Assembly: GCF_964186625.1 (NCBI RefSeq)
Contig: NZ_OZ075110.1
Span: forward strand, 186,001 to 250,000
From: Asticcacaulis sp. MM231
GTDB lineage: Bacteria; Pseudomonadota; Alphaproteobacteria; Caulobacterales; Caulobacteraceae
Reading direction: 5' to 3'
DNA: 64,000 nucleotides
The notes under the pieces were generated by a model, which saw nothing but the letters and a program-made list of their open reading frames with translations, made no database searches and was not told the DNA's origin. Below are positions 18,621 to 28,286 of the stretch, piece by piece (within the stretch, counting starts at the first letter, position 1; every line of letters begins with the position of its first letter). The translations under genes were made by a program, and so were the position numbers.

Positions 18621-19037
18621 AATATAGACGTCTCCGATGCTTCATTTCGTCGCTATACGGATGAAAGTGGCGTAACGCGCCCTCTTACAGGTCGCGCTAT
18701 AATCCTCTCGTTCCGCTCTGGAACGACAAGCAGTTGCCGCCACGGTTCGCGCAAAAATTTATAAATCACTTTTTTGTTATGAAGTAATTTGTCGACCTAT
18801 TATTTCTTTACGCGTTTCTGTATGTAGAAAAAAGAGTTATTTTTCATATAGTTATATTGCCAATTTGAAGGGCGCAGCGAACGTTGTGTACACCCCGTGC
18901 GCTGGATTATCGATCCCGTCAAGATGGGGCGCCTTTAGAACTTGCCTGGCCCATCAATTGTATTACAAAATCACCAGCATAGCCTCCCGCCATCCTGCGG
19001 TTCAAACGACCGCGCCTTCGCCATTATGGACTATCTT
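18621..19037. other. AT-rich intergenic region before the GH35 gene
   Basis: No gene seen. It holds a 7-bp hairpin TCGTTCC/GGAACGA at 18708-18726 without a T run, then an unusually AT-rich block (about 18755-18865). ATTTG-TCGA-CCTAT at 18787-18800 matches the locus operator ATTGG-N4-CCAAT in 8 of 10 positions and is only suggestive. Confidence 0.4.
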
Positions 19038-20876
19038 ATGACAACGAGACGCTCATTCCTCACAGGTACAACCGCTGTTCTCGCCGCCGGTGGCCTTGCG
19101 CCCCTGTCGCCGGCCCAGGCGGCGAACGCACGGTTCACGTCGGATGACGCGCACTTCCTGCTGGATGGCAAGCCCTTCCAGATCCTGGCCGGAGAAATGC
19201 ACTATCCGCGCATCCCAAGAGCCTGCTGGCGCGATCGTATGCAAAAGCTGAAGGCCATGGGCCTCAACACCCTGACCACCTATGTCTTCTGGAATGCGCA
19301 TGAGCCAAAACCCGGCCATTTCGATTTCGCCGACAATCTGGATATCGCCGCCTATATCCGCATGGCCCAGGAAGAGGGACTGTGGGTCAACCTGCGTCCT
19401 GGCCCCTATGTTTGCGCGGAATGGGATGGCGGCGGTTTCCCGGCCTGGCTGTTGCCGACACCGGATATTCAGCCGCGCTCGACAGATCCCCGCTATTTCA
19501 AGCCGGTGGAGGCCTGGCTCAAACGGCTGGGTAAGGAACTCAGCCCCCTGCTGATTGACAAGGGCGGGCCGATTATCATGACCCAGGTGGAAAACGAATA
19601 CGGCGCCTTTGGCAAGGATCAGGTTTATCTGCAACAGCAGATGAAGGCCTTGCGCGCGGCCGGCTTCTCCGGCCTGCTCTATACCGCCGATCCGTCCGAA
19701 TATTTCGCCAATGGTTCCATTCCCGGCTTGGTCGGCGGGATCAATTTCGGCACCATGGCCAAGGCGGAAAAGGAATTTGTCGATCGCGCCAAGGTGAGAC
19801 CCACAGGCCCTTACATGTGCTCCGAGCTGTGGGGCGGATGGTTTGATTCCTTCGGCCGGATCCATGAAACCATGCCGACGCAGCCGCTCATCGACAGCCT
19901 GAAATGGATGCTGGAAAACAAATACGCCATCAGCTTCTACATGCTCCACGGCGGCACGTCCTTTGGCTTTACCGCAGGCGCCAACTGGAACAAGGATGGC
20001 TATCAGCCGCAAATTTCCAGCTACGACTATGACGCCCTGCTCGACGAAGCCGGTCGTCCGACGCCGAAATATATGGCGGTTCAGGCCTTGTTCAAAGCCT
20101 ACCTGCCCGCCGACACCTTCGCCCCGATGCCGGCGGCGGAAAAGGCGATCAGCCTGCCGCGCTTCCGCCTGAAGGAAAGCGCGTCCCTGGATCAGCTTCT
20201 GCCATCGTCCATAAAAGCCGCCACCCCGCAGACGCTCGAAGCCCTTGGCCAAAACAATGGCCTTGTCCTCTATCGCCATACCCTCAAGAACGATGCGAAC
20301 GGCCAGCTTCACTTTGAGGATGTGCGTGACTATGCCCTCGTCAAAATAAACGATAAGGCGCTGGGGGCTCTCGACAGACGCTATAATGAGACAGGCCTTA
20401 ATGTTGCCGCCCGCTCAGGGGATATGCTCGACATTCTGGTCGATACAATGGGGCATTGTAACTACGGTAAGAATATCGGTAAGGACCAGAAAGGCCTGAT
20501 TGGCCAGGCCAGGCTCGGTGACGCGCCCCTGACCGACTGGGAGCACTTTCGCCTTCCGCTCGACACGCTTGCCGCCTTACGCTTTACCGCTGCCCCGACA
20601 GACGGACCTGCCTTCTATCGCGCGCACTTTAGCCTGACGGAGGTCGGTTATACCTTCCTCGATATGCGCGGCTGGGGCAAGGGTCACGTCTGGATCAACG
20701 GACACAATCTGGGCCGTTACTGGTCGGTTGGCCCGCAGCAGGCTTTGTTCGTGCCCGCCAGTTGGCTCAAAGCAGGAGAGAACGAGGTCATTGTCCTCGA
20801 CCTGCATCCCGGCAGTGATCGCAGCCTCGCGGCCTCGCCCAAGCAAATATGGGACTTACCCGGCTCCGGGATTTAA
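19038..20876 (+). CDS. GH35 beta-galactosidase, exported
   Basis: Secreted glycoside hydrolase of 612 residues that removes terminal beta-galactose. The N-terminus MTTRRSFLTGTTAVLAAGG with cleavage near AQAA is a twin-arginine signal. The TIM barrel (about 40-350) has GH35 hallmarks: VFWNAHEP, PGPYVCAEWDGGG, the acid/base glutamate in QVENEYG and the nucleophile in MCSELWGGWFD. The C-terminal beta-sandwich ends with GWGKGHVWINGHNLGRYW. Upstream in-frame ATGs exist (19026 and earlier) but place residues before the signal. It converges on the phosphatase gene with a 14-base gap. GH35 enzymes act on beta-1,3/1,4/1,6-galactosides; the linkage cannot be read here. Confidence 0.93.
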   Translation: MTTRRSFLTGTTAVLAAGGLAPLSPAQAANARFTSDDAHFLLDGKPFQILAGEMHYPRIPRACWRDRMQKLKAMGLNTLTTYVFWNAHEPKPGHFDFADNLDIAAYIRMAQEEGLWVNLRPGPYVCAEWDGGGFPAWLLPTPDIQPRSTDPRYFKPVEAWLKRLGKELSPLLIDKGGPIIMTQVENEYGAFGKDQVYLQQQMKALRAAGFSGLLYTADPSEYFANGSIPGLVGGINFGTMAKAEKEFVDRAKVRPTGPYMCSELWGGWFDSFGRIHETMPTQPLIDSLKWMLENKYAISFYMLHGGTSFGFTAGANWNKDGYQPQISSYDYDALLDEAGRPTPKYMAVQALFKAYLPADTFAPMPAAEKAISLPRFRLKESASLDQLLPSSIKAATPQTLEALGQNNGLVLYRHTLKNDANGQLHFEDVRDYALVKINDKALGALDRRYNETGLNVAARSGDMLDILVDTMGHCNYGKNIGKDQKGLIGQARLGDAPLTDWEHFRLPLDTLAALRFTAAPTDGPAFYRAHFSLTEVGYTFLDMRGWGKGHVWINGHNLGRYWSVGPQQALFVPASWLKAGENEVIVLDLHPGSDRSLAASPKQIWDLPGSGI

Positions 20877-20890
20877 GTCGGGCCCGTCCT

Positions 20891-22102
20891 CTAAGGGATA
20901 AGGGCCTGGAATGCAGCCGCTCTGCACTCGGCCTTTACGTCGCATAAAGGCATGGGGATGCGGGTGGAAGCCTCTCGTTCCAGGGGGGTGAGGTTCCGCA
21001 TACCCTCAAGCGATGACGCGCGGAATCGTACACGCACAAAGGCCTCTCCTGCGCCATCACGCCAGAGTTCAAAGATCAGCGCGCCACCGGGCGGGGGATC
21101 GTCGGCGGCAAAGCCCTGAGCCTGCCAATGCAGCCCCAAGGCACCGCCCACATAGGCGATATTGCCATCATGACCGACCAGAAGCGTATAAGGACTGGCA
21201 TCCGGATCAAACAGGGCCGCCGCAATGTCTTTCAAAAGCCCGCCAGACGCATAGGTCGCCACGGCCTTCGGACGGGCCATCAGCCGGAATTCTTCGGCAT
21301 GGAGGGCCGACAAGGCGGTAATTTGCCTTTCGCTCACCTTGCCCCAGCCCACCTCATTCATGGGGAAGCCATTGGCATATTCCAGCATAAGAATTTGCGA
21401 CAGGCTGGAGCCTATCTTCAAAGCGCCGCTTACCTTTGGATCCCGACCACTGACGTCAAGAACCGAGGGCATATCGCTCAGGCTGCACACCTTATCGATC
21501 TGACACCCCGGCAGGCTTTTAAGGTTCAAAACCTCACTCAAAAGCGCGTAATCGGCGTGATGCGCTCTATCGATAGCGGCCATGTCGCCCGAGGTCAGGG
21601 CCTCATCCATCAAGGCCTTACGATCGAGAGGCGGCGAGGCGACATCCTCATTAAACGGTGAAAAATGCGCATCGGTATGGCCTTCGCCGGCATGCTCCAC
21701 CCGTACATCACAGCCTTTAAACGCCGTGCTGGCATAGATCTCAGCCGTCCTTATCGTGCGCTGATCCGTATCCGCAATAACGCGTACGGCGCCCGCCGGC
21801 GGGCAATCCGAACCCAGTAAGCCCGCATAAGTCAAACGATCGAAGTCGGCTATGCGCGCGATGGCCTGCTCGCCATGAGGCGTCAGGCCTGCGGGCGGCA
21901 CGCGCCAGACCGGCCAGGCCTGATCGGTGAAACGCTTCGGCAGTGGCGGGTCATTATTCGGCCGCTTTATGCCATGGCGCATCAGGATGACCACCCTTTC
22001 CAGCGTGAAGCCATTCTCCTGTGCGGAGGCTGTTGAGCAGGGGGTGACAACGGCCAGGCATGCGAAAAGGAGTGCGAAGGTCAGGATGCGGGAGGGGGTC
22101 AT
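20891..22102 (-). CDS. Histidine acid phosphatase (AppA/Agp-like)
   Basis: Periplasmic phosphatase of 403 residues with a Sec signal (FALLFACLAVVTPCSTASAQ). Catalytic RHGIKRP (RHGxRxP type) lies near 38-44. The second motif is GHDGN near 310 in place of HDTN, keeping the catalytic HD. Family members hydrolyse phytate, glucose-1-phosphate or other phosphomonoesters. Its ATG overlaps the stop of the GH92 alpha-mannosidase gene (ATGA at 22099-22102), so the two are co-translated. That pairing suggests removal of phosphate from phosphorylated mannans or release of phosphate alongside the sugar. Confidence 0.9.
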   Translation of the reverse strand: MTPSRILTFALLFACLAVVTPCSTASAQENGFTLERVVILMRHGIKRPNNDPPLPKRFTDQAWPVWRVPPAGLTPHGEQAIARIADFDRLTYAGLLGSDCPPAGAVRVIADTDQRTIRTAEIYASTAFKGCDVRVEHAGEGHTDAHFSPFNEDVASPPLDRKALMDEALTSGDMAAIDRAHHADYALLSEVLNLKSLPGCQIDKVCSLSDMPSVLDVSGRDPKVSGALKIGSSLSQILMLEYANGFPMNEVGWGKVSERQITALSALHAEEFRLMARPKAVATYASGGLLKDIAAALFDPDASPYTLLVGHDGNIAYVGGALGLHWQAQGFAADDPPPGGALIFELWRDGAGEAFVRVRFRASSLEGMRNLTPLEREASTRIPMPLCDVKAECRAAAFQALIP

Positions 22103-24441
22103 TTGAGGCTTATGACGCTTGGGGGGCTGGTAAAAGCCTTTGCCCATGTACCGGGCACAGGCGCCATATCGAGGTCAAGCACGCCACCGGAGACAATCTC
22201 CTCATGGGTGAGCCAGGCGCGGTCCAGCGACTTGCCGTTCAGGCGGGCGGCGACCACATATAGGTTGTCGGCAGACGTGTTATGGGCGCGGATGGTGAAG
22301 CTCTTGCCGCCTTCGAGAGCGATCCGGCTGGCGTTAAAGAGGGGTGAGCCAATATAGTAAAAGGGTTGTCCGGCATTGGGATACAAGCCGATGGCGTTCC
22401 AGACAAACCATGACGACATGGCCCCGGCGTCATCATTCCCGGGCAGGCCTGTACGTTTCAGACTGTAGTTATCCGCCATGATCTGGCGGACGCGTTTTGC
22501 GGTCCGGTCCGGTCGACCGGCGTGAATATACAGATAAGGCGCCAGGATATCCGGCTCGTTACCTTGTGAATAGTGACCCGTATCGAACAGGCGATCCAGC
22601 CAGCCGGTAAAGGCTTCCGTCCCCCCCACCTTGCTGATCAGCCCGGAGACATCGTGCGGCACATAGGTTGAGTACTGCTGGCCACTGCCCTCATAATAGG
22701 GCGCCTCCCACCAGGGCGTAGACTTGTCAGGATAGTCGTAGGTGCAGCTATAGTTCTCAAGGCCCTCGCCATTGGCGTAGCGCGGGCGGATGCAGCCGAG
22801 TTTGTCGTCCCACAGTTTTTCCCAGCCTTGCGAACGCGCCAGATAACGCGCAGCATCGTCGTGCTTGCCAAGCTTGCTCGCCACCTCGGCTATGGCATAG
22901 TCGTTATAGGCATATTCAAGGGTACGCGAGGCCGAGCGTGGCTGGCTTAAGGACACATAGCCGAGCTTGAGATAGTCCTTTAGAACCCGTCCCTGAAGCA
23001 GCGGCTTATCGGATTCGATCTCCCCATCGGTCTTCAGCGCGGCATAGGCCAGATCATAGTCAAAGCCACCCAGATCCTTGACGATAGCATCCGCCACAAC
23101 CACATCGCCGTTCGATCCGCCCTGGGTCATGCCATTGGCACCGGCTATGCGCGCATCGGGCAGCCAGCCGGTATGCTTATAGGTGTCAAGCAAGGAGCGT
23201 ATCATGTCACGCTGCCTTTGGGGCTCTATAAGAGTCAGCAAGGGATGCAGGGTCCGGAAGGTGTCCCACAGCGTGTAGAAGTCTTCGTAATGCGGCTCTG
23301 CCGACTCCCACCAGGCGTTGTCGCCGCTCACATCGTGAGGCATGGTCTCACTGTGATACAGCGCCGTATAGAAGATGCGTCTTTGCGCCTCCGTGCCGCC
23401 ATCCACGGTGATTTTTGACAGCGCCTGGTCCCAAAGCCCCTGACCACGCAGGCGCACGGCGTCAAAATCCCAATCCGGCGCCTCCGCGGCCAGATGCGCC
23501 TTCGCCTTTTCCGCGCTGATAAAAGACACCGCCACCTTCACCTGGACGACGGGTTGCCTGGCAATATCAAACCGCGCATAGCCCCCCACCTTGTGGGCAA
23601 AGGCCTGATCGACATCGTAATCGACCATGACGCTTTGCTTATGAGCCAGATTCAGGCTTTGCGGCAGGCCGTCCAGGCTGCCGGTGCCGGGATGCGCTTC
23701 AAAGGCCCCCTGACTGGCGCGCCAGGCACCCACCTCCTGAGCCGGCCTGTCAAAGACGGCATAAAAATAAATCTTGTAAGGTGTCGGGTTCCAGGCACCT
23801 TCAAAACTGGCCCAGCCGGACAGGGTGTGGTCGTCAAGAATATCGACATGGGAGGCGGTTGCACGCTGGCCCTTGCCGCCCATTTCAACAATGGAACTGA
23901 CATTCAGAATGACATTGCCCGGCATAGACGCGCGCGCACCCGCGGCCTGCGGGAAGGTCAGGCGCATAAAGCCGACCATGCGGGTGGCCGTCACTTCGGT
24001 CTTGATGGCTTCGTCTGGCGCATTCCCCAAAACAACACTGTAATAGCCGGGCCTGGCCGTCTCCTGGCTCTTGGCAAAGACCAGATGATTGGCGCGCAGC
24101 GGCCCCACGGTCGGCGACAAGCGGAAATTGCCATACTGACCATCGCCGCCGGTGCCACTGACATGGGTCAAACTCAGGCCCATAATGGGGCTGGCGGAGT
24201 CATATCCGTGGGTGTCACCCCGGGTGCTGTCCGGGCTGAAGGTGACGAAGCCGAAAGGGATTTGCGCGCCGGGCACCGTGTTGCCGCCGACGGTTGAACC
24301 ACCATCTACGCCGATAAAAGGATCGACCGCCGCGGACAGCCCCGGCTGGGGTGCGGACGATCGGGCGGGATCCGCCAGCGCCGTACTGTTGAGCGCGACC
24401 GCGCATAACGCCACGAGGGGCAAGACCTGAGACCGATGCAC
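22099..24441 (-). CDS. GH92 alpha-mannosidase
   Basis: Exported enzyme of 780 residues with a Sec signal (about 1-23). GH92 enzymes are calcium-dependent exo-alpha-mannosidases. Visible motifs: VDPFIGVDGGSTVGGNTVPGAQIPFG at the N-terminal sandwich, the QGNEPD motif with PYLYIHAGRPDRT near 610-630, and the catalytic NDDAGAMSSWFVWNAIGLYP near 655-675. The start is GTG 24441 with GAGG 8 bases upstream. A perfect copy of the locus operator lies 83 bases upstream (24524-24537). Preferred linkage (1,2, 1,3 or 1,6) is not deducible from sequence by eye. Confidence 0.94.
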   Translation of the reverse strand: MHRSQVLPLVALCAVALNSTALADPARSSAPQPGLSAAVDPFIGVDGGSTVGGNTVPGAQIPFGFVTFSPDSTRGDTHGYDSASPIMGLSLTHVSGTGGDGQYGNFRLSPTVGPLRANHLVFAKSQETARPGYYSVVLGNAPDEAIKTEVTATRMVGFMRLTFPQAAGARASMPGNVILNVSSIVEMGGKGQRATASHVDILDDHTLSGWASFEGAWNPTPYKIYFYAVFDRPAQEVGAWRASQGAFEAHPGTGSLDGLPQSLNLAHKQSVMVDYDVDQAFAHKVGGYARFDIARQPVVQVKVAVSFISAEKAKAHLAAEAPDWDFDAVRLRGQGLWDQALSKITVDGGTEAQRRIFYTALYHSETMPHDVSGDNAWWESAEPHYEDFYTLWDTFRTLHPLLTLIEPQRQRDMIRSLLDTYKHTGWLPDARIAGANGMTQGGSNGDVVVADAIVKDLGGFDYDLAYAALKTDGEIESDKPLLQGRVLKDYLKLGYVSLSQPRSASRTLEYAYNDYAIAEVASKLGKHDDAARYLARSQGWEKLWDDKLGCIRPRYANGEGLENYSCTYDYPDKSTPWWEAPYYEGSGQQYSTYVPHDVSGLISKVGGTEAFTGWLDRLFDTGHYSQGNEPDILAPYLYIHAGRPDRTAKRVRQIMADNYSLKRTGLPGNDDAGAMSSWFVWNAIGLYPNAGQPFYYIGSPLFNASRIALEGGKSFTIRAHNTSADNLYVVAARLNGKSLDRAWLTHEEIVSGGVLDLDMAPVPGTWAKAFTSPPSVISLK

Positions 24442-24523
24442 GTGCGTATCCTCTTATGTAAAAGGCTCTCTTAAAACCGGAACCCGCTGGGCCTCAATGG
24501 ACCATGTTTCAACGCCAACGTCA

Positions 24524-24537
24524 ATTGGTCACCCAAT
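24524..24537. promoter_or_regulatory. GntR-type operator ATTGG-TCAC-CCAAT
   Basis: Perfect 5+5 inverted repeat with a 4-base spacer, upstream of the GH92/phosphatase pair. One of five exact copies found in this locus. The form resembles the UxuR/ExuR-type sites of FadR-subfamily GntR regulators (TTGG-N4-CCAA), two of which are encoded here. Confidence 0.75.
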
Positions 24538-24717
24538 CTAACCGGCCACTACAAACCGCGACTGACGGCTCAAAAATTCAGCAAGCCACTGTTTACAAGA
24601 CTATTTTTATTTATCAAGATCATGAAGCGCTTTGAGCCATAGCCCACTAACGCCATCGCGCTGTCACCTTTCTCACGATTGGTTGGTAAATTCACAACAC
24701 GCCCGCAACCCTTGCTC

Positions 24718-26904
24718 TCAGTTGACGGGCCGGGTGGCCCAGTGGCCGGGCCGGTTGCCGAGCGTCAAGTCGAGCACACCGCCCTTCATGATGTCGGCCT
24801 GAGATAGCCACGGCGTGTTCAGCGGCCGGCCATTCAAGAGCGCCTTCTGAATATAGATAGCCTTCGCCCCGGTATGGTGCGCGAGGATCGTGAAGGTCCT
24901 GCCGTTTTCCAGATGAAGGTCGGTGCGTGGCTGGTGCGGCCCGTGCAGATAAAACTGGTCGGCGCCGAGCTTCGGGAACAGACCGATGCGATTAAAGACA
25001 TAATGCGAACTCATGGCGCCGTTGTCTTCGTCGCCCGGATAGGCATCGATGGTGAACTTCTTGAAGATCTCATTGGCCCAGTAGGCGCTGAGATCGGGCC
25101 GCCCGACATTGCTGAACAGCCAGGGGGTCGAGAAGGACGGTTCATTGGTAATATCAATGAGGCCGGATGACAGGGCGTGCTGCAGGCGCTGAATGAACCT
25201 GTCACGCCCGCCCATGGCGTTCACCATGCCGGGAATATCGTGCAGCATGTCATAGGAATAGATCCAAGACGTCCCTTCATAGAAGCCGACATTGTTGTAG
25301 GTCTTGCCATCCCATCCCAGCTTGGGATCAAGGGGCTGGAAGCTTCCATCCGGATATTTCGGCAGGATAAAGCCCTTATAGCCGTCGCTTTGCGCCTGCG
25401 GGTTCCAGACCTGGCGCCACATCTTCGCGCGCGACGCCAGGAGCTGCGCCTCTTCCGGCTTGCCGGCAGCACTGGCCAGTCTGGCGGCATAAAAGTCATT
25501 GAGGGCAAAGCCAATCGTGGATGAGCCGGAACGGGCGCGTTGATTATCCGGCTCCGGGCTTTTATCGCCAACGGCAAAATACAACTGCGTCAGATAGCGC
25601 GGGCTGCGGCGCCGGAACGCATTGAAATGCGTGACGCGGTAGGCCTCGCCCCAGTTGACACCAGGCACCCCGCGGATCAGGCCTTCGCCGATCACATTTT
25701 CCACCTCGTCACCGCCCTGACCCACATGATAGGTGTGGCCGGCGATAAAGGCGGTGTCGAAGGCGCCGTAACGATCAAAGGCCCGGACGATCGAGGCGAT
25801 ATTGCCGGCATAGTCCTTGGGGCGGATCAGCGACAGCAACGGAAACTCGGTGCGATAGGTATCCCACAGTGTGTAATAGTCATCCCAGTGCGGCGTGCCA
25901 AGATCGGCTTCGGCCTGATCGAGCGAACGATCGCGGGGCTGAATGGCGGTATGATAAAGCGCCGTATAAAAGCGTCTGAGGTCGGGCTCGGGCACGCCTG
26001 AAATCTCGATCTGGCCCAGCGACGTGTTCCAGGCGTTTTGCGCCTTTTCGCGTACGGCGTCGAAATCCCAACCGGGCATGTCGTGCGCAAGCAAGGCTTC
26101 AGCCGTGGCGGCCGAGGTAAAGGACACCGCGATTTTCATCATCACCGGCGTGTCGGCCTGGGTATCGAAGGTCCACCAAGCGCCCAGGCGCTGATCCGCT
26201 CCCGCCGTGGCGGTCGTCTCGCCCACAGCCGTTTGGCCGTCGCGGAAAACGCCCCATGTGGTGGGTGTCTGGTCGACCTTGGCGCAGAACCAGATATCGA
26301 CCAGGGCCGGACTCCAGTAGCCCTTCGCCTTGACATGGCCGATGATCTTGCCCTCCAGGGGATAGAGGGTGACGTCAGACTGATCGGAGGCGGTCACGCC
26401 CTTGATCTTGCGCGTGATATCAAAGACCAGTTGCGATGCATCCCCCTTGGGGAAGGTGAAGCGATAGAGCGCGGCATAGTGGGCGGGCGTCACCTCGACA
26501 TGGGTCTGGTAACGCTTGAGCGTCACCTCGTACATATCGGCGGCCGCGCGCTCATCCTGCTTTTCCGACAGATGACCGGTCTCGTCAAACACCGGCGCGC
26601 CGATCTGCGGCGACACCAGAAAGGTGCCATAGGTCGTAACGCCGCCTGAGCCTTGCGTGTGCAGTTGGGCGAACCCACTGATCGGCGCTGCCGGATCGTA
26701 GCCCGCATTGCTTCCGGTCAGGGTTTCGGGGCTCGGGTGGATAGAGCCGGATGGCAGGGCCGGCCCCGGCACCGTATCGCCTTCATTGTCGTTACCGACC
26801 CCGACCATAGGGTTGACGTAGTGATAAAGCGGCGTTTGAGCGCTGGCCGACAGGGAGAGTGGCAAGACACAAAACCCTAGCGCCCAAAGTCCGATGGTCT
26901 TCAT
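24718..26904 (-). CDS. GH92 alpha-mannosidase, second paralogue
   Basis: Exported enzyme of 728 residues with a Sec signal (about 1-22) and AGGAG 7 bases before the ATG. GH92 landmarks: VNPMVGVGNDNEGDTVPGPALPSG at the N-terminus, TNEPSFSTPWLF near 580 and GDEDNGAMSSHYVFNRIGLFP near 620-640. It differs clearly from the neighbouring GH92 (DEDNGAMSSHY in place of DDAGAMSSWF), so it probably belongs to another subgroup with a different mannoside linkage. It follows GH43 by 66 bases on the same strand and is likely co-transcribed with it from the divergent promoter region at 27943-28286. Confidence 0.93.
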   Translation of the reverse strand: MKTIGLWALGFCVLPLSLSASAQTPLYHYVNPMVGVGNDNEGDTVPGPALPSGSIHPSPETLTGSNAGYDPAAPISGFAQLHTQGSGGVTTYGTFLVSPQIGAPVFDETGHLSEKQDERAAADMYEVTLKRYQTHVEVTPAHYAALYRFTFPKGDASQLVFDITRKIKGVTASDQSDVTLYPLEGKIIGHVKAKGYWSPALVDIWFCAKVDQTPTTWGVFRDGQTAVGETTATAGADQRLGAWWTFDTQADTPVMMKIAVSFTSAATAEALLAHDMPGWDFDAVREKAQNAWNTSLGQIEISGVPEPDLRRFYTALYHTAIQPRDRSLDQAEADLGTPHWDDYYTLWDTYRTEFPLLSLIRPKDYAGNIASIVRAFDRYGAFDTAFIAGHTYHVGQGGDEVENVIGEGLIRGVPGVNWGEAYRVTHFNAFRRRSPRYLTQLYFAVGDKSPEPDNQRARSGSSTIGFALNDFYAARLASAAGKPEEAQLLASRAKMWRQVWNPQAQSDGYKGFILPKYPDGSFQPLDPKLGWDGKTYNNVGFYEGTSWIYSYDMLHDIPGMVNAMGGRDRFIQRLQHALSSGLIDITNEPSFSTPWLFSNVGRPDLSAYWANEIFKKFTIDAYPGDEDNGAMSSHYVFNRIGLFPKLGADQFYLHGPHQPRTDLHLENGRTFTILAHHTGAKAIYIQKALLNGRPLNTPWLSQADIMKGGVLDLTLGNRPGHWATRPVN

Positions 26905-26970
26905 GTCGATCTCCTGGAAGTAAGGCGCGCCTGGTCAGGCTTCGGATTTATGGTCTGACGGCTGCGCCCC

Positions 26971-27942
26971 CTATTTGGCAGGCGCAACACCCGGTTTGGT
27001 CGGATAAACCTGCCGGATGGTGCCGTCCGGATTATAGGTCAGGGGCTCTATGGAAATGGAGCGCTTGTGATCACCGCCACCGGGCAGCAGATTGTCGTGA
27101 TAGAACAGCCAGGATCGTCCCTTGTGCTCGATGATAGCCTGATGGTTGGTCGATATGGGTAAGTAGTCCAAAATCACGCCGCGATAGGCATAGGGCCCCA
27201 TGGGCGAGGTCGCGGTCGCATAAACGATCTGCCCCGGCCAGCCCGTCGAGAAACTGAAATAGTAGAGCCCGTTGCGCTTGTGCAGGAAGGGCGCCTCGCC
27301 ATAGGCCTTCTTGGGATCATCCGAGGGAAAGCCGGTGACGATGAGATCCTGGATCGGCCCGTCCGTGTGGATCATGTCGCTTTTCAGCTTGACGATTTTC
27401 GGCACGCGCGTGCCAAACATCAGATAGGCCTGCCCGTCATCGTCGATCAAAACCGCCGGATCAATAGGCTCAGCGCCGGCATTTCCATCCCGGGCCTTGT
27501 CGATCAGGGCATCGCCACGCGCATCGACAAAGGGGCCCTCAGGTGCGTTCGAGACGGCCACGCCGATCTTATCTCCACCGACGGGGGCATAGTAATAGTA
27601 TTTTCCGTTTCGATGTGCCGCTTCCGGCGCCCATGCCTTGGCGTCTGGCCGTGCCCAGGCAAACACCGAAACAGACAGGAACGCGCCCCCATCCTGCCAA
27701 TGGACCAGATCCTTCGACGTAAACAGACGCCAGTCGGTCGAGTCCCAGTAGGCGCCCGAATTGTCCTGATCATTGGTGGCGTACAGATAGTAGCGCCCCT
27801 TGAAATAATGCGGCGACGGATCTGCGTTAAAGCGCGGGGAAATCGGCTCGCCCGCCGAACCCGGAGTGGCCATCATCATGCCGGCGAGGAAAACGGCGCA
27901 TGCCGACCTGGCCCAAATCATCCCTGTCATCCCTGATACCAT
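26971..27942 (-). CDS. GH43 glycoside hydrolase (arabinosidase/xylosidase/galactosidase class)
   Basis: Exported five-bladed beta-propeller enzyme of 323 residues with a signal peptide (ARSACAVFLAGMMMATPGSAG). The catalytic triad is visible: base D in NADPSPHYF, pKa modulator D in DPAVLIDDDG and acid E in YGEAPFL. GH43 members release alpha-L-arabinofuranose, beta-xylose or galactose; the subfamily is not resolved. The start at 27942 is chosen for GGAG 8 bases upstream; the next in-frame start is 27963. First gene of a probable operon with the GH92 gene at 24718-26904, divergent from GH2. Confidence 0.92.
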   Translation of the reverse strand: MVSGMTGMIWARSACAVFLAGMMMATPGSAGEPISPRFNADPSPHYFKGRYYLYATNDQDNSGAYWDSTDWRLFTSKDLVHWQDGGAFLSVSVFAWARPDAKAWAPEAAHRNGKYYYYAPVGGDKIGVAVSNAPEGPFVDARGDALIDKARDGNAGAEPIDPAVLIDDDGQAYLMFGTRVPKIVKLKSDMIHTDGPIQDLIVTGFPSDDPKKAYGEAPFLHKRNGLYYFSFSTGWPGQIVYATATSPMGPYAYRGVILDYLPISTNHQAIIEHKGRSWLFYHDNLLPGGGDHKRSISIEPLTYNPDGTIRQVYPTKPGVAPAK

Positions 27943-27964
27943 TGCTTTGTCTCCGCGAAGCAAA

Positions 27965-28009
27965 ATTGTCCGACTAATTTATAGACACAGAACGAATTGG
28001 CAAATGAAT
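27965..28009. promoter_or_regulatory. Two degenerate GntR-type sites
   Basis: ATTGT-CCGA-CTAAT (27965-27978) and ATTGG-CAAA-TGAAT (27996-28009) each match the ATTGG-N4-CCAAT pattern in 8 of 10 positions. They lie just upstream of the GH43 start, close to two perfect copies. Confidence 0.35.
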
Positions 28010-28101
28010 TCTCGCCCTTCCTCAAACCCCGCCCCTCACAGGCGGCAGATAGAGCCCTGCGTTTACCCGCCCTGTGGAAGGCATGCGGCCTTTCCTGATG
28101 C

Positions 28102-28115
28102 ATTGGCCTGCCAAT
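28102..28115. promoter_or_regulatory. GntR-type operator ATTGG-CCTG-CCAAT
   Basis: Perfect copy of the locus operator in the divergent region between the GH43/GH92 unit and the GH2/GH29 unit, so it could control both directions. Confidence 0.75.
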
Positions 28116-28227
28116 AGCTTCCGCCAGCTGCATATTTGCGATTGCGGTCGCCGAAAGTCCGACAAAAAGTGCTTTCTTTGCGCAATTTTTCGCTATTCAT
28201 TCGCAAAAAGCCATGTAATCTTCTCTC

Positions 28228-28241
28228 ATTGGCAGACCAAT
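28228..28241. promoter_or_regulatory. GntR-type operator ATTGG-CAGA-CCAAT
   Basis: Perfect copy, 46 bases upstream of the GH2 start and 113 bases downstream of the previous perfect copy. The position close to the start codon suggests repression of the GH2/GH29 unit. Confidence 0.75.
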
Positions 28242-28286
28242 TTCTTAAAAAGCGGTGGACAACCACCGCAGGGTCAGGTCTAAAAA